Origin: Citrobacter telavivensis | Lineage (GTDB): Bacteria; Pseudomonadota; Gammaproteobacteria; Enterobacterales; Enterobacteriaceae | Length of the DNA: 64,000 nt | Direction: 5' to 3' | Assembly: GCA_009363175.1 (NCBI GenBank) | Contig: CP045205.1 | Coordinates: forward strand, 1,922,001 to 1,986,000 | Shown here: positions 53,215 to 63,182 of the stretch, in pieces | Position numbering within the stretch: position 1 is the stretch's first letter | Layout of the letters: each line of letters starts with the position of its first letter | Notes under the pieces: model-generated | Database searches by the model: none | What the model was told of the DNA's origin: nothing | What the model saw: the letters and a program-made list of their open reading frames with translations, nothing else | Made by a program: the position numbers and the translations under genes

Positions 53215-54342
53215 TCAGGCGACGAGTTGTTCCATAATACGTTGATACATACGGGCAAGTAGCTGCAGGTCGGCGGCGTTCACGCATTCATTGATTTTAT
53301 GAATCGTGGCATTCACCGGACCCAGCTCCACGACCTGTGCTCCCATGCGAGCGATAAACCGTCCATCAGACGTACCGCCCGTGGTCAGCAACTGCGGTTT
53401 AATTTCATTATAGTGCTCGATGGCGTTCACGACGGCATCCACCAGCTTCCCGCGATCGGTCAGGAACGGCTGACCGGAGAGCCACCAGTCTACCGTATAG
53501 CGCAACTGATGTTTTTCGAGCAGCGCGTGCACCCGCGCTTTGATCATCTCATCGGTCAGTTCGGTACTGAAACGGAAGTTGAACTGCACGAACAGTTCCC
53601 CGGGGATGACGTTATTGCTACCGGTGCCAGCCTGGACGTTGGCAATCTGCATGCTGGTGGCCGGGAAAAATTCATTGCCCTGATCCCACTCAATGCTTAC
53701 CAGTTCATTAAGCATCGGCGCGGCGCGGTGTACCGGGTTATCCGCCAGATGCGGATAGGCGACATGCCCCTGCACGCCATGAATGGTCAGGTTGCAGGTC
53801 AGTGAGCCGCGACGACCGTTCTTCACCACGTCACCAACCACTTCGGTGCTTGAGGGTTCGCCGACCAGACAGTAATCCAGGCGCTCATTACGCGCCATCA
53901 GCGCGTCGACAACCTTGACGGTGCCGTTTTTTGCGCTGGCCTCTTCATCTGAGGTGATCAGAAACGCCAGACGTCCTTTGTGGTTTGGGTGCTGAGCGAC
54001 AAAGCGCTCTGCCGCCACCACCATGGCCGCCAGCGAACCTTTCATATCCGCCGCGCCGCGACCGAACAACATCCCGTCGCGAATAGTTGGCTCAAAAGGC
54101 GGGTTGATCCAGCGATCGGCATCGCCCGCAGGCACAACGTCGGTGTGACCGGCAAACGCCAGCGTCTCACCCTGTCCGCGCCATGCCCAAAAATTCTGAG
54201 TATCGGCAAAATCCATACGCTCAACGGTAAAACCGATCGCGCGCAGGCGTTCAATCATCAACGCCTGACATCCCGCATCATCTGGGCTCAGGGAAGGGCG
54301 GCGAATAAGCTGCTGTGTCAGCTCAATAACCGGGCACGACAT
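53215..54342 (-). CDS. dapE: Succinyl-diaminopimelate desuccinylase
   Basis: A 375-residue M20 dizinc hydrolase, the E. coli length, making LL-diaminopimelate. Metal ligands are seen in AGHTDVVP (His66), GAADMKG (Asp100), SDEEASA and the C-terminal NATIHKINE. With dapA it puts two steps of the lysine/DAP route in this window. yffB ends three bases before it, so both are in one operon. Confidence 0.97.
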   Translation of the reverse strand: MSCPVIELTQQLIRRPSLSPDDAGCQALMIERLRAIGFTVERMDFADTQNFWAWRGQGETLAFAGHTDVVPAGDADRWINPPFEPTIRDGMLFGRGAADMKGSLAAMVVAAERFVAQHPNHKGRLAFLITSDEEASAKNGTVKVVDALMARNERLDYCLVGEPSSTEVVGDVVKNGRRGSLTCNLTIHGVQGHVAYPHLADNPVHRAAPMLNELVSIEWDQGNEFFPATSMQIANVQAGTGSNNVIPGELFVQFNFRFSTELTDEMIKARVHALLEKHQLRYTVDWWLSGQPFLTDRGKLVDAVVNAIEHYNEIKPQLLTTGGTSDGRFIARMGAQVVELGPVNATIHKINECVNAADLQLLARMYQRIMEQLVA

Positions 54343-54345
54343 AGA

Positions 54346-54702
54346 CTACACCTCGTCAAAAAACTGCTGATAACTGGATTCACTAAAACCCAGCAGCATA
54401 GGCTTCCCGGGCGCGCAGAGCAATGGGCGTTTGATGATTGCCGGCATTTCAGTCATTAATGCGGCGGCAGACGCTGCATCTGTGATGTGACTGCGCGTGG
54501 TTTCGTCCAGCTTGCGCCACGTTGTTCCACGGGTGTTGAGAAGCGACTCCCAACCTAATTCATTGATAAATGAAGTGAGAAGTGTGTTGTCCAGACCATC
54601 GACACGATAATCGTGAAAACGGTAGTCAATGCCACGCGCTTCCAGCCAACGGCGGGCCTTTTTAATGGTGTCGCAATTTTTAATACCGTAGAGGGTAATC
54701 AT
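54346..54702 (-). CDS. yffB: ArsC-family protein YffB
   Basis: A 118-residue thioredoxin-fold protein of the ArsC/Spx family, the E. coli length, with a single active-site-like Cys in GIKNCDTIKKA and IKRPLL near the C terminus. The E. coli protein may be glutathione-dependent. AAGGA lies five bases before the second ATG (54702), which I prefer over the ATG at 54708. Confidence 0.92.
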   Translation of the reverse strand: MITLYGIKNCDTIKKARRWLEARGIDYRFHDYRVDGLDNTLLTSFINELGWESLLNTRGTTWRKLDETTRSHITDAASAAALMTEMPAIIKRPLLCAPGKPMLLGFSESSYQQFFDEV

Positions 54703-54725
54703 TTGCATCCTTATTAACGTAAATT

Positions 54726-54737
54726 GACTATATAGTC
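54726..54737. promoter_or_regulatory. Palindrome at the yffB promoter
   Basis: GACTATATAGTC is a perfect 12-base palindrome 24 bases before the yffB start. It includes a TATAGT that could be a -10 box on the minus strand. The rest of the yffB-ypfM gap (54738-55090) is AT-rich, with no further gene seen. Confidence 0.35.
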
Positions 54738-55091
54738 ATCAATATCGTTACGTCCGATAATACATTTTGTCATTTAATCGTGATCGGTAAATATAACATT
54801 GTTGAAGTAATGTGAATAATAATTCCTGAATCCGGGGAGATTTACGGCTTAATCAAAATTCGGAATTTCCCACTTGCAGCCACCTGTTTTTTAATCAAAA
54901 TTGAAGGAGTACCAGATAACGTATGATTGTGTCGAATTATTGCTGTATGTCACATAAAATTTATGGGTAGCGCGCCATAGTGATGACATTACCCCACACC
55001 CCGGAGGATGTAATCACAGCAATTGGTTAATTTGTCTTCACCAGGAGATAATATTTTTGTAGAATGCCCATAATAAAAAGCAGAGGTTGTT

Positions 55092-55151
55092 ATGATTGAA
55101 CGCGAACTGGGGAACTGGAAAGATTTTATTGAAGTGATGCTTCGCAAATAA
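55092..55151 (+). CDS. ypfM: Small protein YpfM (19 residues)
   Basis: The frame encodes MIERELGNWKDFIEVMLRK, which matches my memory of E. coli YpfM, a validated small protein at the same place between acrD and yffB and divergent from yffB. AGAGG lies five bases before the ATG. It is predicted to form an amphipathic helix; function unknown. Confidence 0.85.
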   Translation: MIERELGNWKDFIEVMLRK

Positions 55152-55210
55152 ATTTCTGGAAGGATGACCAAATAACAGAACATACCGTGTGAGATTCATC
55201 ACACAGAAAG

Positions 55211-55239
55211 GGCGACCCGTTGGCAGGTCGCCTTTTTTT
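55211..55239. terminator. Terminator between ypfM and acrD
   Basis: GGCGACC-CGTTGGCA-GGTCGCC is followed by a run of seven T residues on the plus strand for ypfM. On the minus strand the tail is CTTTCT, giving a weaker terminator for acrD. Confidence 0.85.
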
Positions 55240-55244
55240 ATCGC

Positions 55245-58200
55245 TTATTCCTGGCGCGGTTTCAATGGGAAACGGCGACGGACCAGGACGAAGAACAGTG
55301 GCACAAAATAGATAGCCAGCACCGTTGCCGAGATCATCCCGCCCATGACGCCCGTCCCGACGGCGTGTTGACCGCCGGAACCTGCCCCGTTGCTGATAGC
55401 CATCGGCAGCACGCCGAAGATAAACGCCAGCGAGGTCATCAGGATCGGACGTAAGCGCTGCCGACAGGCGTGCAGCGTCGCATCCAGAAGATCGTGTCCT
55501 TTCTCGTTCATCTCATTGGCAAATTCAACAATCAGAATGGCGTTTTTGGCGGAGAGACCAATGACCGTCAGTAGCCCGACCTGGAAATAGACATCGTTTT
55601 CCAGACCGCGGATCCAGGTAGCGAGCAGCGCACCAATGACCCCCAGCGGCACCACCAGCATAACCGAGAACGGTACCGACCAGCTTTCATACAGCGCGGC
55701 CAGGCACAGGAATACCACCAGCAGAGAAATGGCATACAGGGCCGGTGCCTGCGCCCCGGAGAGCCGATCCTGGTATGACATGGCAGTCCATTCCAGACCA
55801 AATCCGGTTGGCAACTGACGCACCAGCGACTCCATCACATCCATCGCCGTCCCGGTGCTCACACCGGGCGCAGCTTCACCGACAATCTCGATGGCAGAAT
55901 AGCCGTTGTAGCGCTCCAGGCGCGGAGAACCGGTCTCCCAGCGTGAGGTGGCGAAGGCAGAGAAAGGCACCATGCCGCCGCTGTTATTGCGCACGTACCA
56001 CAGGTTGATATCGTCTGGCAGCATGCGGTATTTCGCAGCAGCCTGGACGTAAACCTTCTTCACGCGGCCGCGATCCATAAAGTCGTTGACGTAGCTCGAC
56101 CCCCAGGCGGTCTGCAACGTATCGTTGATATCGTCAATGGATACGCCCAGCGCCTGGGCTTTGCGCTGGTCGACATCAATTTGCAACTGTGGGCTGTCGT
56201 CCAGACCGTTGTGGCGCACACGGGTCAGGGCGCTATCCTGCGACGCCAGACGAATCAACTGGTCGCGTGCGGCCATTAAGGCGTCATGACCGGCACCGGC
56301 GTGATCCTGCAGTTCCATGTCAAAGCCTGCGGAACTGCCGAGACCGCTGATGGCTGGCGGGCTGCTGGCGAATACGCGCGCCTCTTTGATTTTGTTAAAA
56401 GCCTTCGTCGCACGTTCGATAATGGCAAACGAGGTGCCGGTGGTGGAGTCGCGTTCGCCCCAGTCTTTCAGGCGTACGAACATACGCGCCACGTTCTGAC
56501 CGTTGCCACCCGGCCCGGAACCGACTGTCGCAAACACGGACTGGACATTATCTTTTTCGTGGGTGGAGTAATATTTCTCGACTTCCTGCACCACTTTTAA
56601 GGTTTGCTGCTGCGTAGAGCCACTCGGCAACTGAATCGACGTGGTAAACATGCCGCGGTCTTCCAGCGGCAGGAACGAGGTTGGCAGACGCAGGAACAGA
56701 ACCACCATCGCGCCAAGCAGCAACACATAGATCAGGATCCAGCGCAGGCTGCGATGCAGAATTTTGGCTACGCCTTTCTCGTAACGCTCGGCGTTACGGT
56801 TGAAGGTGCGGTTAAACCAGCCGAAGAAACCGGTTTGCCCGTGATGCTCGCCTTTGTGCAGCGGTTTAAGCAAGGTGGCGCACAGGGCAGGGGTGAGGAT
56901 CATCGCCACCAGAACGGAAAGCACCATTGCCGCCACAATGGTAATGGAGAACTGACGATAGATTGCCCCGGTGGTCCCGCCAAAGAAGGCCATCGGCACA
57001 AAGACGGCTGACAGCACCATCGCGATACCGACCAGCGCGCCCTGAATTTGTCCCATCGATTTTCGCGTTGCCTCGCGCGGCGTGAGACCTTCCTCACTCA
57101 TAATACGCTCGACGTTTTCCACTACCACGATGGCGTCATCCACCAGCAGACCGATCGCCAGTACCATCGCAAACATGGTCAGGGTGTTGATGCTGTAACC
57201 GAAGGCATAGAGCACCGAGAAGGTGCCCATCAGCACCACCGGTACGGCAATCGTCGGGATCAATGTGGCGCGGAAATTTTGCAGGAACAGGTACATCACG
57301 AGGAATACCAGCGCGATGGCTTCCAGCAACGTTTTCACCACGTCTTCAATGGAGGCTTTAACGAAAGAGGTGGTTTCATAGGCCACCTTGTACTCCAGAC
57401 CGTGCGGGAAGTATTGCGCCAGCTCATCAAGGCGCTTAATCACCTGCGTCGCGGTGGACATTTCGTTGGCTCCCGACGCCAGTTTAACCCCAAGCCCGGA
57501 CGCCGCATTGCCATTGAAGCGGCTGAGATAGTCATACTTCTCAGCCCCCATTTCGACGGTGGCGACATCGCCCAGGGTCACTTCTGAACCATCCTGATTG
57601 ACGCGCAGCGTAATGGCGCGAAACTGTTCCGGCGTTTGCAGCAGCGACTGGGCGTTAATGGTGGCGTTCAGCGCCTGGGTATCAATGGAAGGGGTTCCAC
57701 CTAACTGTCCGACGGCGATCTGCGCGTTTTGCGACTCAATGGCGTCAGTGACATCTTTCGCGGTCATCTGGAAACTGTTGAGCCTGGCCGGATCCAGCCA
57801 GATGCGCATGGAATATTGCGAGCCGTAGGCATCGATATCGCCGACGCCGTTCACCCGGCTGAGTGGATCCTGAATATTACTGGCAACGTAGTCCGCAATA
57901 TCCTGCTTATCCATCGAACCGTCAGTGGAGACAAAGGCAATCGTCAGGATGTTGGTATCCCCGGTCTTACGTACCGTCACGCCCTGGTTCTGTACCGCCT
58001 GCGGCAGTTTACGCATCGCTGACTGCAGCTGATTCTGGACCTGCTGTACGGCTTCATCCGGATCGGTGCCGGCAACGAAGCTCAGCGTCACCGACGCTTG
58101 TCCGGTACCGCTGCTTTGCGATGACATGTACATCAGATTATCGAGGCCGGTCATGTTCTGTTCAATGACCTGGGTGACGGTGTTTTCCAGCGTTTGCGCG

Positions 58201-58358
58201 GAGGCGCCGGGATAGTTCGCGGTGATGCGCACGTTTGGCGGCGCCAGATCCGGATATTGTTCCACCGGCAACGAGAAAATAGCCAGGGTACCTGTCAGAC
58301 ACAACAGGATAGCCAGCACCCAGGCAAATATGGGGCGATCGATAAAGAAATTCGCCAT
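55245..58358 (-). CDS. acrD: RND multidrug efflux pump AcrD
   Basis: A 1037-residue HAE1-type RND transporter, the E. coli length, with 12 membrane helices and two large periplasmic loops. The proton-relay Asp-Asp pair is in AIGLLVDDAIVVVENVERIM, followed by SMGQIQGAL. AcrD with AcrA and TolC exports aminoglycosides, bile salts and other amphiphilic compounds. A BaeR-like box lies upstream. Confidence 0.96.
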   Translation of the reverse strand: MANFFIDRPIFAWVLAILLCLTGTLAIFSLPVEQYPDLAPPNVRITANYPGASAQTLENTVTQVIEQNMTGLDNLMYMSSQSSGTGQASVTLSFVAGTDPDEAVQQVQNQLQSAMRKLPQAVQNQGVTVRKTGDTNILTIAFVSTDGSMDKQDIADYVASNIQDPLSRVNGVGDIDAYGSQYSMRIWLDPARLNSFQMTAKDVTDAIESQNAQIAVGQLGGTPSIDTQALNATINAQSLLQTPEQFRAITLRVNQDGSEVTLGDVATVEMGAEKYDYLSRFNGNAASGLGVKLASGANEMSTATQVIKRLDELAQYFPHGLEYKVAYETTSFVKASIEDVVKTLLEAIALVFLVMYLFLQNFRATLIPTIAVPVVLMGTFSVLYAFGYSINTLTMFAMVLAIGLLVDDAIVVVENVERIMSEEGLTPREATRKSMGQIQGALVGIAMVLSAVFVPMAFFGGTTGAIYRQFSITIVAAMVLSVLVAMILTPALCATLLKPLHKGEHHGQTGFFGWFNRTFNRNAERYEKGVAKILHRSLRWILIYVLLLGAMVVLFLRLPTSFLPLEDRGMFTTSIQLPSGSTQQQTLKVVQEVEKYYSTHEKDNVQSVFATVGSGPGGNGQNVARMFVRLKDWGERDSTTGTSFAIIERATKAFNKIKEARVFASSPPAISGLGSSAGFDMELQDHAGAGHDALMAARDQLIRLASQDSALTRVRHNGLDDSPQLQIDVDQRKAQALGVSIDDINDTLQTAWGSSYVNDFMDRGRVKKVYVQAAAKYRMLPDDINLWYVRNNSGGMVPFSAFATSRWETGSPRLERYNGYSAIEIVGEAAPGVSTGTAMDVMESLVRQLPTGFGLEWTAMSYQDRLSGAQAPALYAISLLVVFLCLAALYESWSVPFSVMLVVPLGVIGALLATWIRGLENDVYFQVGLLTVIGLSAKNAILIVEFANEMNEKGHDLLDATLHACRQRLRPILMTSLAFIFGVLPMAISNGAGSGGQHAVGTGVMGGMISATVLAIYFVPLFFVLVRRRFPLKPRQE

Positions 58359-58429
58359 CAGAAAGAGGACCTCATTATTCTACATATCTTTATAGGTATG
58401 ACTTGCTTCACTGTAGCGGGAAGGTACGA

Positions 58430-58447
58430 GCCAAACGTGGAGAAAAA
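58430..58447 (-). promoter_or_regulatory. BaeR-like box upstream of acrD
   Basis: On the minus strand TTTTTCTCCACGTTTGGC resembles the BaeR motif I recall (TTTTTCTCCATDATTGGC). It lies about 72 bases before the acrD start. Envelope-stress activation of acrD by BaeSR is known in E. coli and Salmonella. Confidence 0.7.
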
Positions 58448-58526
58448 AAGGAGATAATGTAAATTATCATGCCTGATTACAGCGTTTGTCAGCTTCCCGC
58501 ACGCTCACGTCCGGTTTTGTGCGAAT

Positions 58527-60233
58527 TTATGTCAGATGACTCGCGTCCTCTTCTGATTCCGTCGAGCGAAAGCTAATGCTCACTAACGTCCCGCCGCCGG
58601 AAGGCTGCGAGAAACTTAATGTACCGCCAAGACGTTCCGCACGCTCGCGCATAATGTTCAGGCCATAATGCCCCGCTGGTTCGTTAGGCTCGCCGATGCC
58701 CACTCCGTTATCACGGATATACACCGTGTGATTACCATCAGGTGCCGTCACACAGCTGACGGCAATCTCACTGGCATTGGCGTGCTTCATCGCGTTGAGC
58801 ACCGCTTCACGGATAATCTGCAATAAATGGACCTGCATCTGCGCGTCGAGAGCCAGCGTCGGCAGGCGGCAGTCCAGAGAGAGTTTAGCAGCGGTCTGTC
58901 CCTGCAGCGCTTCGAGCATCTCATGCAGGGCAGAAGGTAAATCAGCCTGCTGTAACGTCAGGCGGAAGGTGGTCAGCAGTTCTCGCAACTGACGATAGGC
59001 ATCGTTCAGCGCCCGCGAGAAATCATCCATAATGGCCTGCGCCGGGGCGTTATCTTCCGGAATGGCGCGTTTGAGCAGCGTCAACTGAATGCGCAGATAC
59101 GAGAGCACCTGCGCCAGCGAATCATGCAGCTCGCGGGCAATGGTGGCGCGTTCCTCCATCAGCAACAGTTGCTGGAAGTGTTTCTGCGCGTGGTTGAAGT
59201 ACAGGCCGCGGCCCAGCATTGTCGATACGCTATTTAACAGCGGGATCGCGCTGGCGACATGCTGACTTTGCCAGTGCAGCTCGCCGTAGACCGTCTCCTG
59301 CATGGTTACCGGCAGGATTTGCATGGGCAGGTTGGTCTGTTTTTCGCCCTCGCTGATGCGCCAGTTTTCACCGACGGTAAGTTCGAGGAATTGCGCCGCT
59401 TCGTTATCACGGACAATCTGCAAAATATGACGGAAGCAGTGCACATCAATCTGACTGGTATTCAGCGCCTGAGAGCACTGGTACAGCACTTCCAGACGAC
59501 GTTTGGCTTCATGGAGATCGTGGGTCTTTTCTTCGACCGTTGCTTCCAGCGAGCGATACAGCTTGTGCAGTTCGCTCGACATCTGATTAAAGGTTTTCGC
59601 CAGCAGCCCCAGTTCATTGGGGAGGTGCGTGTCCAGCGGCGGTGAGTCAAACTGACCGTGTTCAATGCGCTGACTGGCCATTACCAACTGAGTAAGCGGG
59701 CGCACAACCTGATGACGAATACGTCGCAGGGTGAAGAAGACGAGGGTAAAGATCCCGAAACCGCCCGCCAGCGAGATCCCCACCACCAGCATCACTTTGC
59801 GTTCGGCATAGTGTTGCAATGCCAGCACGAAGAGATCGATCTTATCGACGTAGGCGTTAATGTTGTCCTGATACCACTGCAGGTCGCCATCGATCAGGCG
59901 GTTGTTCATTTCCAGCCAGTTGGCATGCAGCTGCGCGTAGCGTCCTTTCACCGCCTGAGGCACATACCAGGCATTCAAATTGTTTAATGCCGGTGAGTTT
60001 AATGCCTGCTGAAAGAGTTGACGATGGGCGTTTAACTGTGGGCTTTGGCTTTGCAGATCGTACCCCAGACGATAGCTCTGCATGCGCAAAGACCCCGCCA
60101 CGTTAATGGCCTCGGCATCCCGCAAGCTGCTTGCCAGCGTCAGTAGCGCAACGCCGGTCGAGAGAATCGAGAGCAGGACAATGTAAAAAAAGGCCCGGGC
60201 CAGACTGGCCGAGACAGGGCGTTTGACGATCAC
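58527..60233 (-). CDS. narQ: Nitrate/nitrite sensor kinase NarQ
   Basis: A 568-residue sensor kinase (E. coli 566). A membrane span (about 13-34) precedes the nitrate-binding P-box (LRMQSYRLGYDLQ, 49-61); a second span (about 147-168), HAMP and signalling helix follow. The HisKA_3 phospho-acceptor is His370 (ARELHDSLAQ), then a GHKL ATPase (NAMKHANAS, GHYGLNIM). It signals to NarL/NarP. Start is GTG with AAGGA at loose spacing. Confidence 0.96.
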   Translation of the reverse strand: MIVKRPVSASLARAFFYIVLLSILSTGVALLTLASSLRDAEAINVAGSLRMQSYRLGYDLQSQSPQLNAHRQLFQQALNSPALNNLNAWYVPQAVKGRYAQLHANWLEMNNRLIDGDLQWYQDNINAYVDKIDLFVLALQHYAERKVMLVVGISLAGGFGIFTLVFFTLRRIRHQVVRPLTQLVMASQRIEHGQFDSPPLDTHLPNELGLLAKTFNQMSSELHKLYRSLEATVEEKTHDLHEAKRRLEVLYQCSQALNTSQIDVHCFRHILQIVRDNEAAQFLELTVGENWRISEGEKQTNLPMQILPVTMQETVYGELHWQSQHVASAIPLLNSVSTMLGRGLYFNHAQKHFQQLLLMEERATIARELHDSLAQVLSYLRIQLTLLKRAIPEDNAPAQAIMDDFSRALNDAYRQLRELLTTFRLTLQQADLPSALHEMLEALQGQTAAKLSLDCRLPTLALDAQMQVHLLQIIREAVLNAMKHANASEIAVSCVTAPDGNHTVYIRDNGVGIGEPNEPAGHYGLNIMRERAERLGGTLSFSQPSGGGTLVSISFRSTESEEDASHLT

Positions 60234-60446
60234 ACGCGTAATTTCCTTTAAAAGTGCTTACGGCGAAAAATCTCTCGCAGATCTGAAACGTAATTTCACC
60301 TGGGCTGAAATAAATTGATCTGCCACAGGTTCTGTAGAAATAGTTGCGCTTCCTGGGCAAATGAACATTGCCGACGTGTGGTCAGTCGGTTAATAACAAC
60401 ACTTATATAAAGAATAAGGTTTTTACAACCAAAAAAGAAGGTCGCC

Positions 60447-62426
60447 ATGAACCGTTTTATTATGGCCAACAGCCAACAGTGCCTGGGATGCCATGCCTGT
60501 GAAGTGGCTTGTGTCTTGGCCCACAATGAAGAGCAACATGTCCTTAGCCAACGTCACTACCAGCCCCGGATCACTGTCATCAAGCATCAGCATCAGCGGA
60601 GTGCGGTGACCTGCCACCATTGCGAAGATGCTCCTTGCGCCCGCAGTTGTCCGAATGGGGCGATAAGCCACGTCAACGACAGCGTGCAGGTTAATCAGCA
60701 AAAGTGTATCGGCTGTAAATCCTGCGTAGTGGCCTGTCCGTTTGGCACGATGCAGATAGTCCTGACGCCCGTCGCTAAAGATCAGGTCAAAGCGACGGCG
60801 CATAAATGCGACCTCTGTCTGGGGCGGGAAAATGGACCGGCCTGTGTGGAGAACTGTCCTGCTGACGCGCTGCAACTGGTGACGGAAGGGACGTTAACCC
60901 GACTGGCAAAAGCGCGACGTTTACGTACAGCCCGGCAGGAGAATCAGCCCTGGCATGCGGATGCGACGGCGACGGCCTCCCCCGGGATGAGCAAAATTGA
61001 GCAAATGCACGCGACGCCTGCGCGCGGTGAGCCGGATAAACTGGCTATCGACGCGCGAAAAGTCAGCTTTGACGAAATCTATCTGCCCTTTCGTACGGCT
61101 CAGGCGGAACAGGAGGCCTCTCGCTGCCTGAAGTGCGGTGAGCACAGCATTTGCGAATGGACCTGCCCGCTGCATAACCACATCCCCCAGTGGATTGAAC
61201 TGGTGAAAGCCGGGAATATTGATGCGGCGGTAGAGCTGTCTCACCAGACGAACTGCTTGCCGGAAATTACCGGGCGCGTCTGTCCGCAGGATCGACTGTG
61301 CGAAGGGGCCTGTACGGTGCGCGACGAGCATGGCGCGGTGACGATCGGTAACATTGAACGCTACATCTCTGACCGCGCGTTGGGTAAAGGCTGGCGCCCG
61401 GATCTGAGCCATGTCCAGAAGGTTGATAAGCGCGTGGCGATTATTGGTGCTGGCCCGGCAGGGCTTGCCTGCGCGGACGTGCTGGCCCGTCACGGCGTCA
61501 GCGCCACCGTTTTTGACCGCCACCCGGAAATCGGCGGGCTGCTGACCTTTGGCATCCCGGCCTTCAAACTGGATAAATCACTGCTGGCGCGCCGTCGGGA
61601 AATCTTCAGCGCAATGGGGATCCATTTTGAGCTGAACTGCGAAGTGGGCAGAGACGTGAAAATGGAGGCGTTGCTGGAAGATTACGACGCCGTGTTTGTC
61701 GGCGTAGGAACCTACCGTTCGATGAAGGCTGACCTGCCCAATGAGGATGCACCGGGCGTCTACGACGCGCTGCCGTTCCTGATTGCCAATACCAAACAGG
61801 TGATGGGGCTGGACGAACATCCAGAAGAACCGTACATCGACACCGCCGGACTCAACGTGGTGGTGCTGGGCGGCGGTGATACGGCGATGGACTGCGTGCG
61901 TACCGCGCTGCGTCATGGCGCAAGTCAGGTAACCTGCGCCTATCGCCGCGATGAAGCCAACATGCCGGGTTCGAAAAAAGAGGTGAAAAACGCGCGCGAA
62001 GAAGGGGCCAACTTCGAGTTCAACGTGCAACCGGTCGATCTGGAACTGAGCGCGGACGGACGCGTTTGCGGCATTCGTTTCCTGCGTACGCAATTAGGTG
62101 AGCCGGATTCCCAGGGACGCCGCCGTCCGGTGCCGATCGCAGGCAGCGAGTTTGTGATGCCGGCAGACGCCGTAATCATGGCGTTTGGTTTCCATCCGCA
62201 CGGGATGCCGTGGCTGGAGACCCACGGTGTCCAGGTGGATAGCTGGGGACGCATCGCGGCAAACGTCGAGAGCGCGTACCGGTATCAGACCAGTAACCCG
62301 AAGATCTTTGCCGGTGGCGATGCGGTTCGCGGCGCCGACCTGGTGGTTACGGCAATGGCGGAAGGACGTCATGCCGCGCAGGGCATCATCGACTGGCTGG
62401 GCATTAATTCGGTGAAATCTCACTAA
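60447..62426 (+). CDS. aegA: Iron-sulfur/NADPH oxidoreductase AegA
   Basis: A 659-residue protein, the E. coli length. Residues about 1-180 are a HycB-like polyferredoxin with four CxxCxxC clusters (CLGCHACEVAC, CHHCEDAPC, CIGCKSC). The rest is like the small subunit of glutamate synthase, with FAD motif GAGPAGLACADVL and NAD(P)H motif GGGDTAMDCVRTA. E. coli AegA is an anaerobically expressed redox enzyme linked to urate degradation. It is divergent from narQ; the 213-base gap shows no further gene. Confidence 0.94.
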   Translation: MNRFIMANSQQCLGCHACEVACVLAHNEEQHVLSQRHYQPRITVIKHQHQRSAVTCHHCEDAPCARSCPNGAISHVNDSVQVNQQKCIGCKSCVVACPFGTMQIVLTPVAKDQVKATAHKCDLCLGRENGPACVENCPADALQLVTEGTLTRLAKARRLRTARQENQPWHADATATASPGMSKIEQMHATPARGEPDKLAIDARKVSFDEIYLPFRTAQAEQEASRCLKCGEHSICEWTCPLHNHIPQWIELVKAGNIDAAVELSHQTNCLPEITGRVCPQDRLCEGACTVRDEHGAVTIGNIERYISDRALGKGWRPDLSHVQKVDKRVAIIGAGPAGLACADVLARHGVSATVFDRHPEIGGLLTFGIPAFKLDKSLLARRREIFSAMGIHFELNCEVGRDVKMEALLEDYDAVFVGVGTYRSMKADLPNEDAPGVYDALPFLIANTKQVMGLDEHPEEPYIDTAGLNVVVLGGGDTAMDCVRTALRHGASQVTCAYRRDEANMPGSKKEVKNAREEGANFEFNVQPVDLELSADGRVCGIRFLRTQLGEPDSQGRRRPVPIAGSEFVMPADAVIMAFGFHPHGMPWLETHGVQVDSWGRIAANVESAYRYQTSNPKIFAGGDAVRGADLVVTAMAEGRHAAQGIIDWLGINSVKSH

Positions 62427-62481
62427 CCAAAACCGGCTTCACGGCGTAGTATGATTTCTCTTCTTACGCTGTGGAGCCGGT

Positions 62482-63057
62482 ATGTCGCAAAAAATCACCC
62501 TCGTTAAAGACAAAGTCCTTTCTGATAATTATTTCATCCTGCGCAATATCACTTACGATCTCACCCGCTCGAACGGCGAGGTCATTCGCCACAAACGCGA
62601 AGTGTACGATCGCGGCAATGGGGCAACGATTCTGCTGTATAACGCAGAGAAAAAGACCGTCGTGCTGATTCGTCAATTCCGCGTAGCGACATGGGTGAAC
62701 GGTAACGAAAGCGGGCAGTTGATTGAAACCTGCGCCGGATTACTGGACAACGATGAACCCGAAGCCTGCATTCGCAAAGAGGCCATTGAAGAGACGGGCT
62801 ATGAAGTGGGCGAGGTGCGTAAGCTCTTTGAGCTGTACATGTCCCCCGGCGGCGTGACGGAGCTGATTCACTTCTTTATTGCCGAATACAGCGAAAGTCA
62901 GCGCGCCAGTGCAGGTGGCGGCGTTGAAGATGAAGATATTGCCGTGCTGGAACTGCCGTTTACCCAGGCACTGGAGATGATTAAAACCGGTGAGATACGA
63001 GACGGTAAGACCGTGTTATTGCTCAACTATTTGCAATCCTCTCATTTAATGGATTGA
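62482..63057 (+). CDS. nudK: GDP-mannose pyrophosphatase NudK
   Basis: A 191-residue Nudix hydrolase, the E. coli length, cleaving GDP-mannose to mannose-1-P and GMP. The Nudix box reads G-LLDNDEPEACIRKEAIEETG with the REAxEE core as RKEAIEE. GGAG lies upstream of the ATG. It follows aegA by 55 bases, in a co-directional run. Confidence 0.95.
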   Translation: MSQKITLVKDKVLSDNYFILRNITYDLTRSNGEVIRHKREVYDRGNGATILLYNAEKKTVVLIRQFRVATWVNGNESGQLIETCAGLLDNDEPEACIRKEAIEETGYEVGEVRKLFELYMSPGGVTELIHFFIAEYSESQRASAGGGVEDEDIAVLELPFTQALEMIKTGEIRDGKTVLLLNYLQSSHLMD

Positions 63058-63182
63058 TAAATAAGGTTTATATTTCTTTACGAATTATTGAATCTATCCG
63101 ACAAATCCGATTGAGCATGGTGAACAGCACAACGAAGATACGACCTGTGTTGTTCGTTTGACTTCTGGGGTTATTACCGTCC

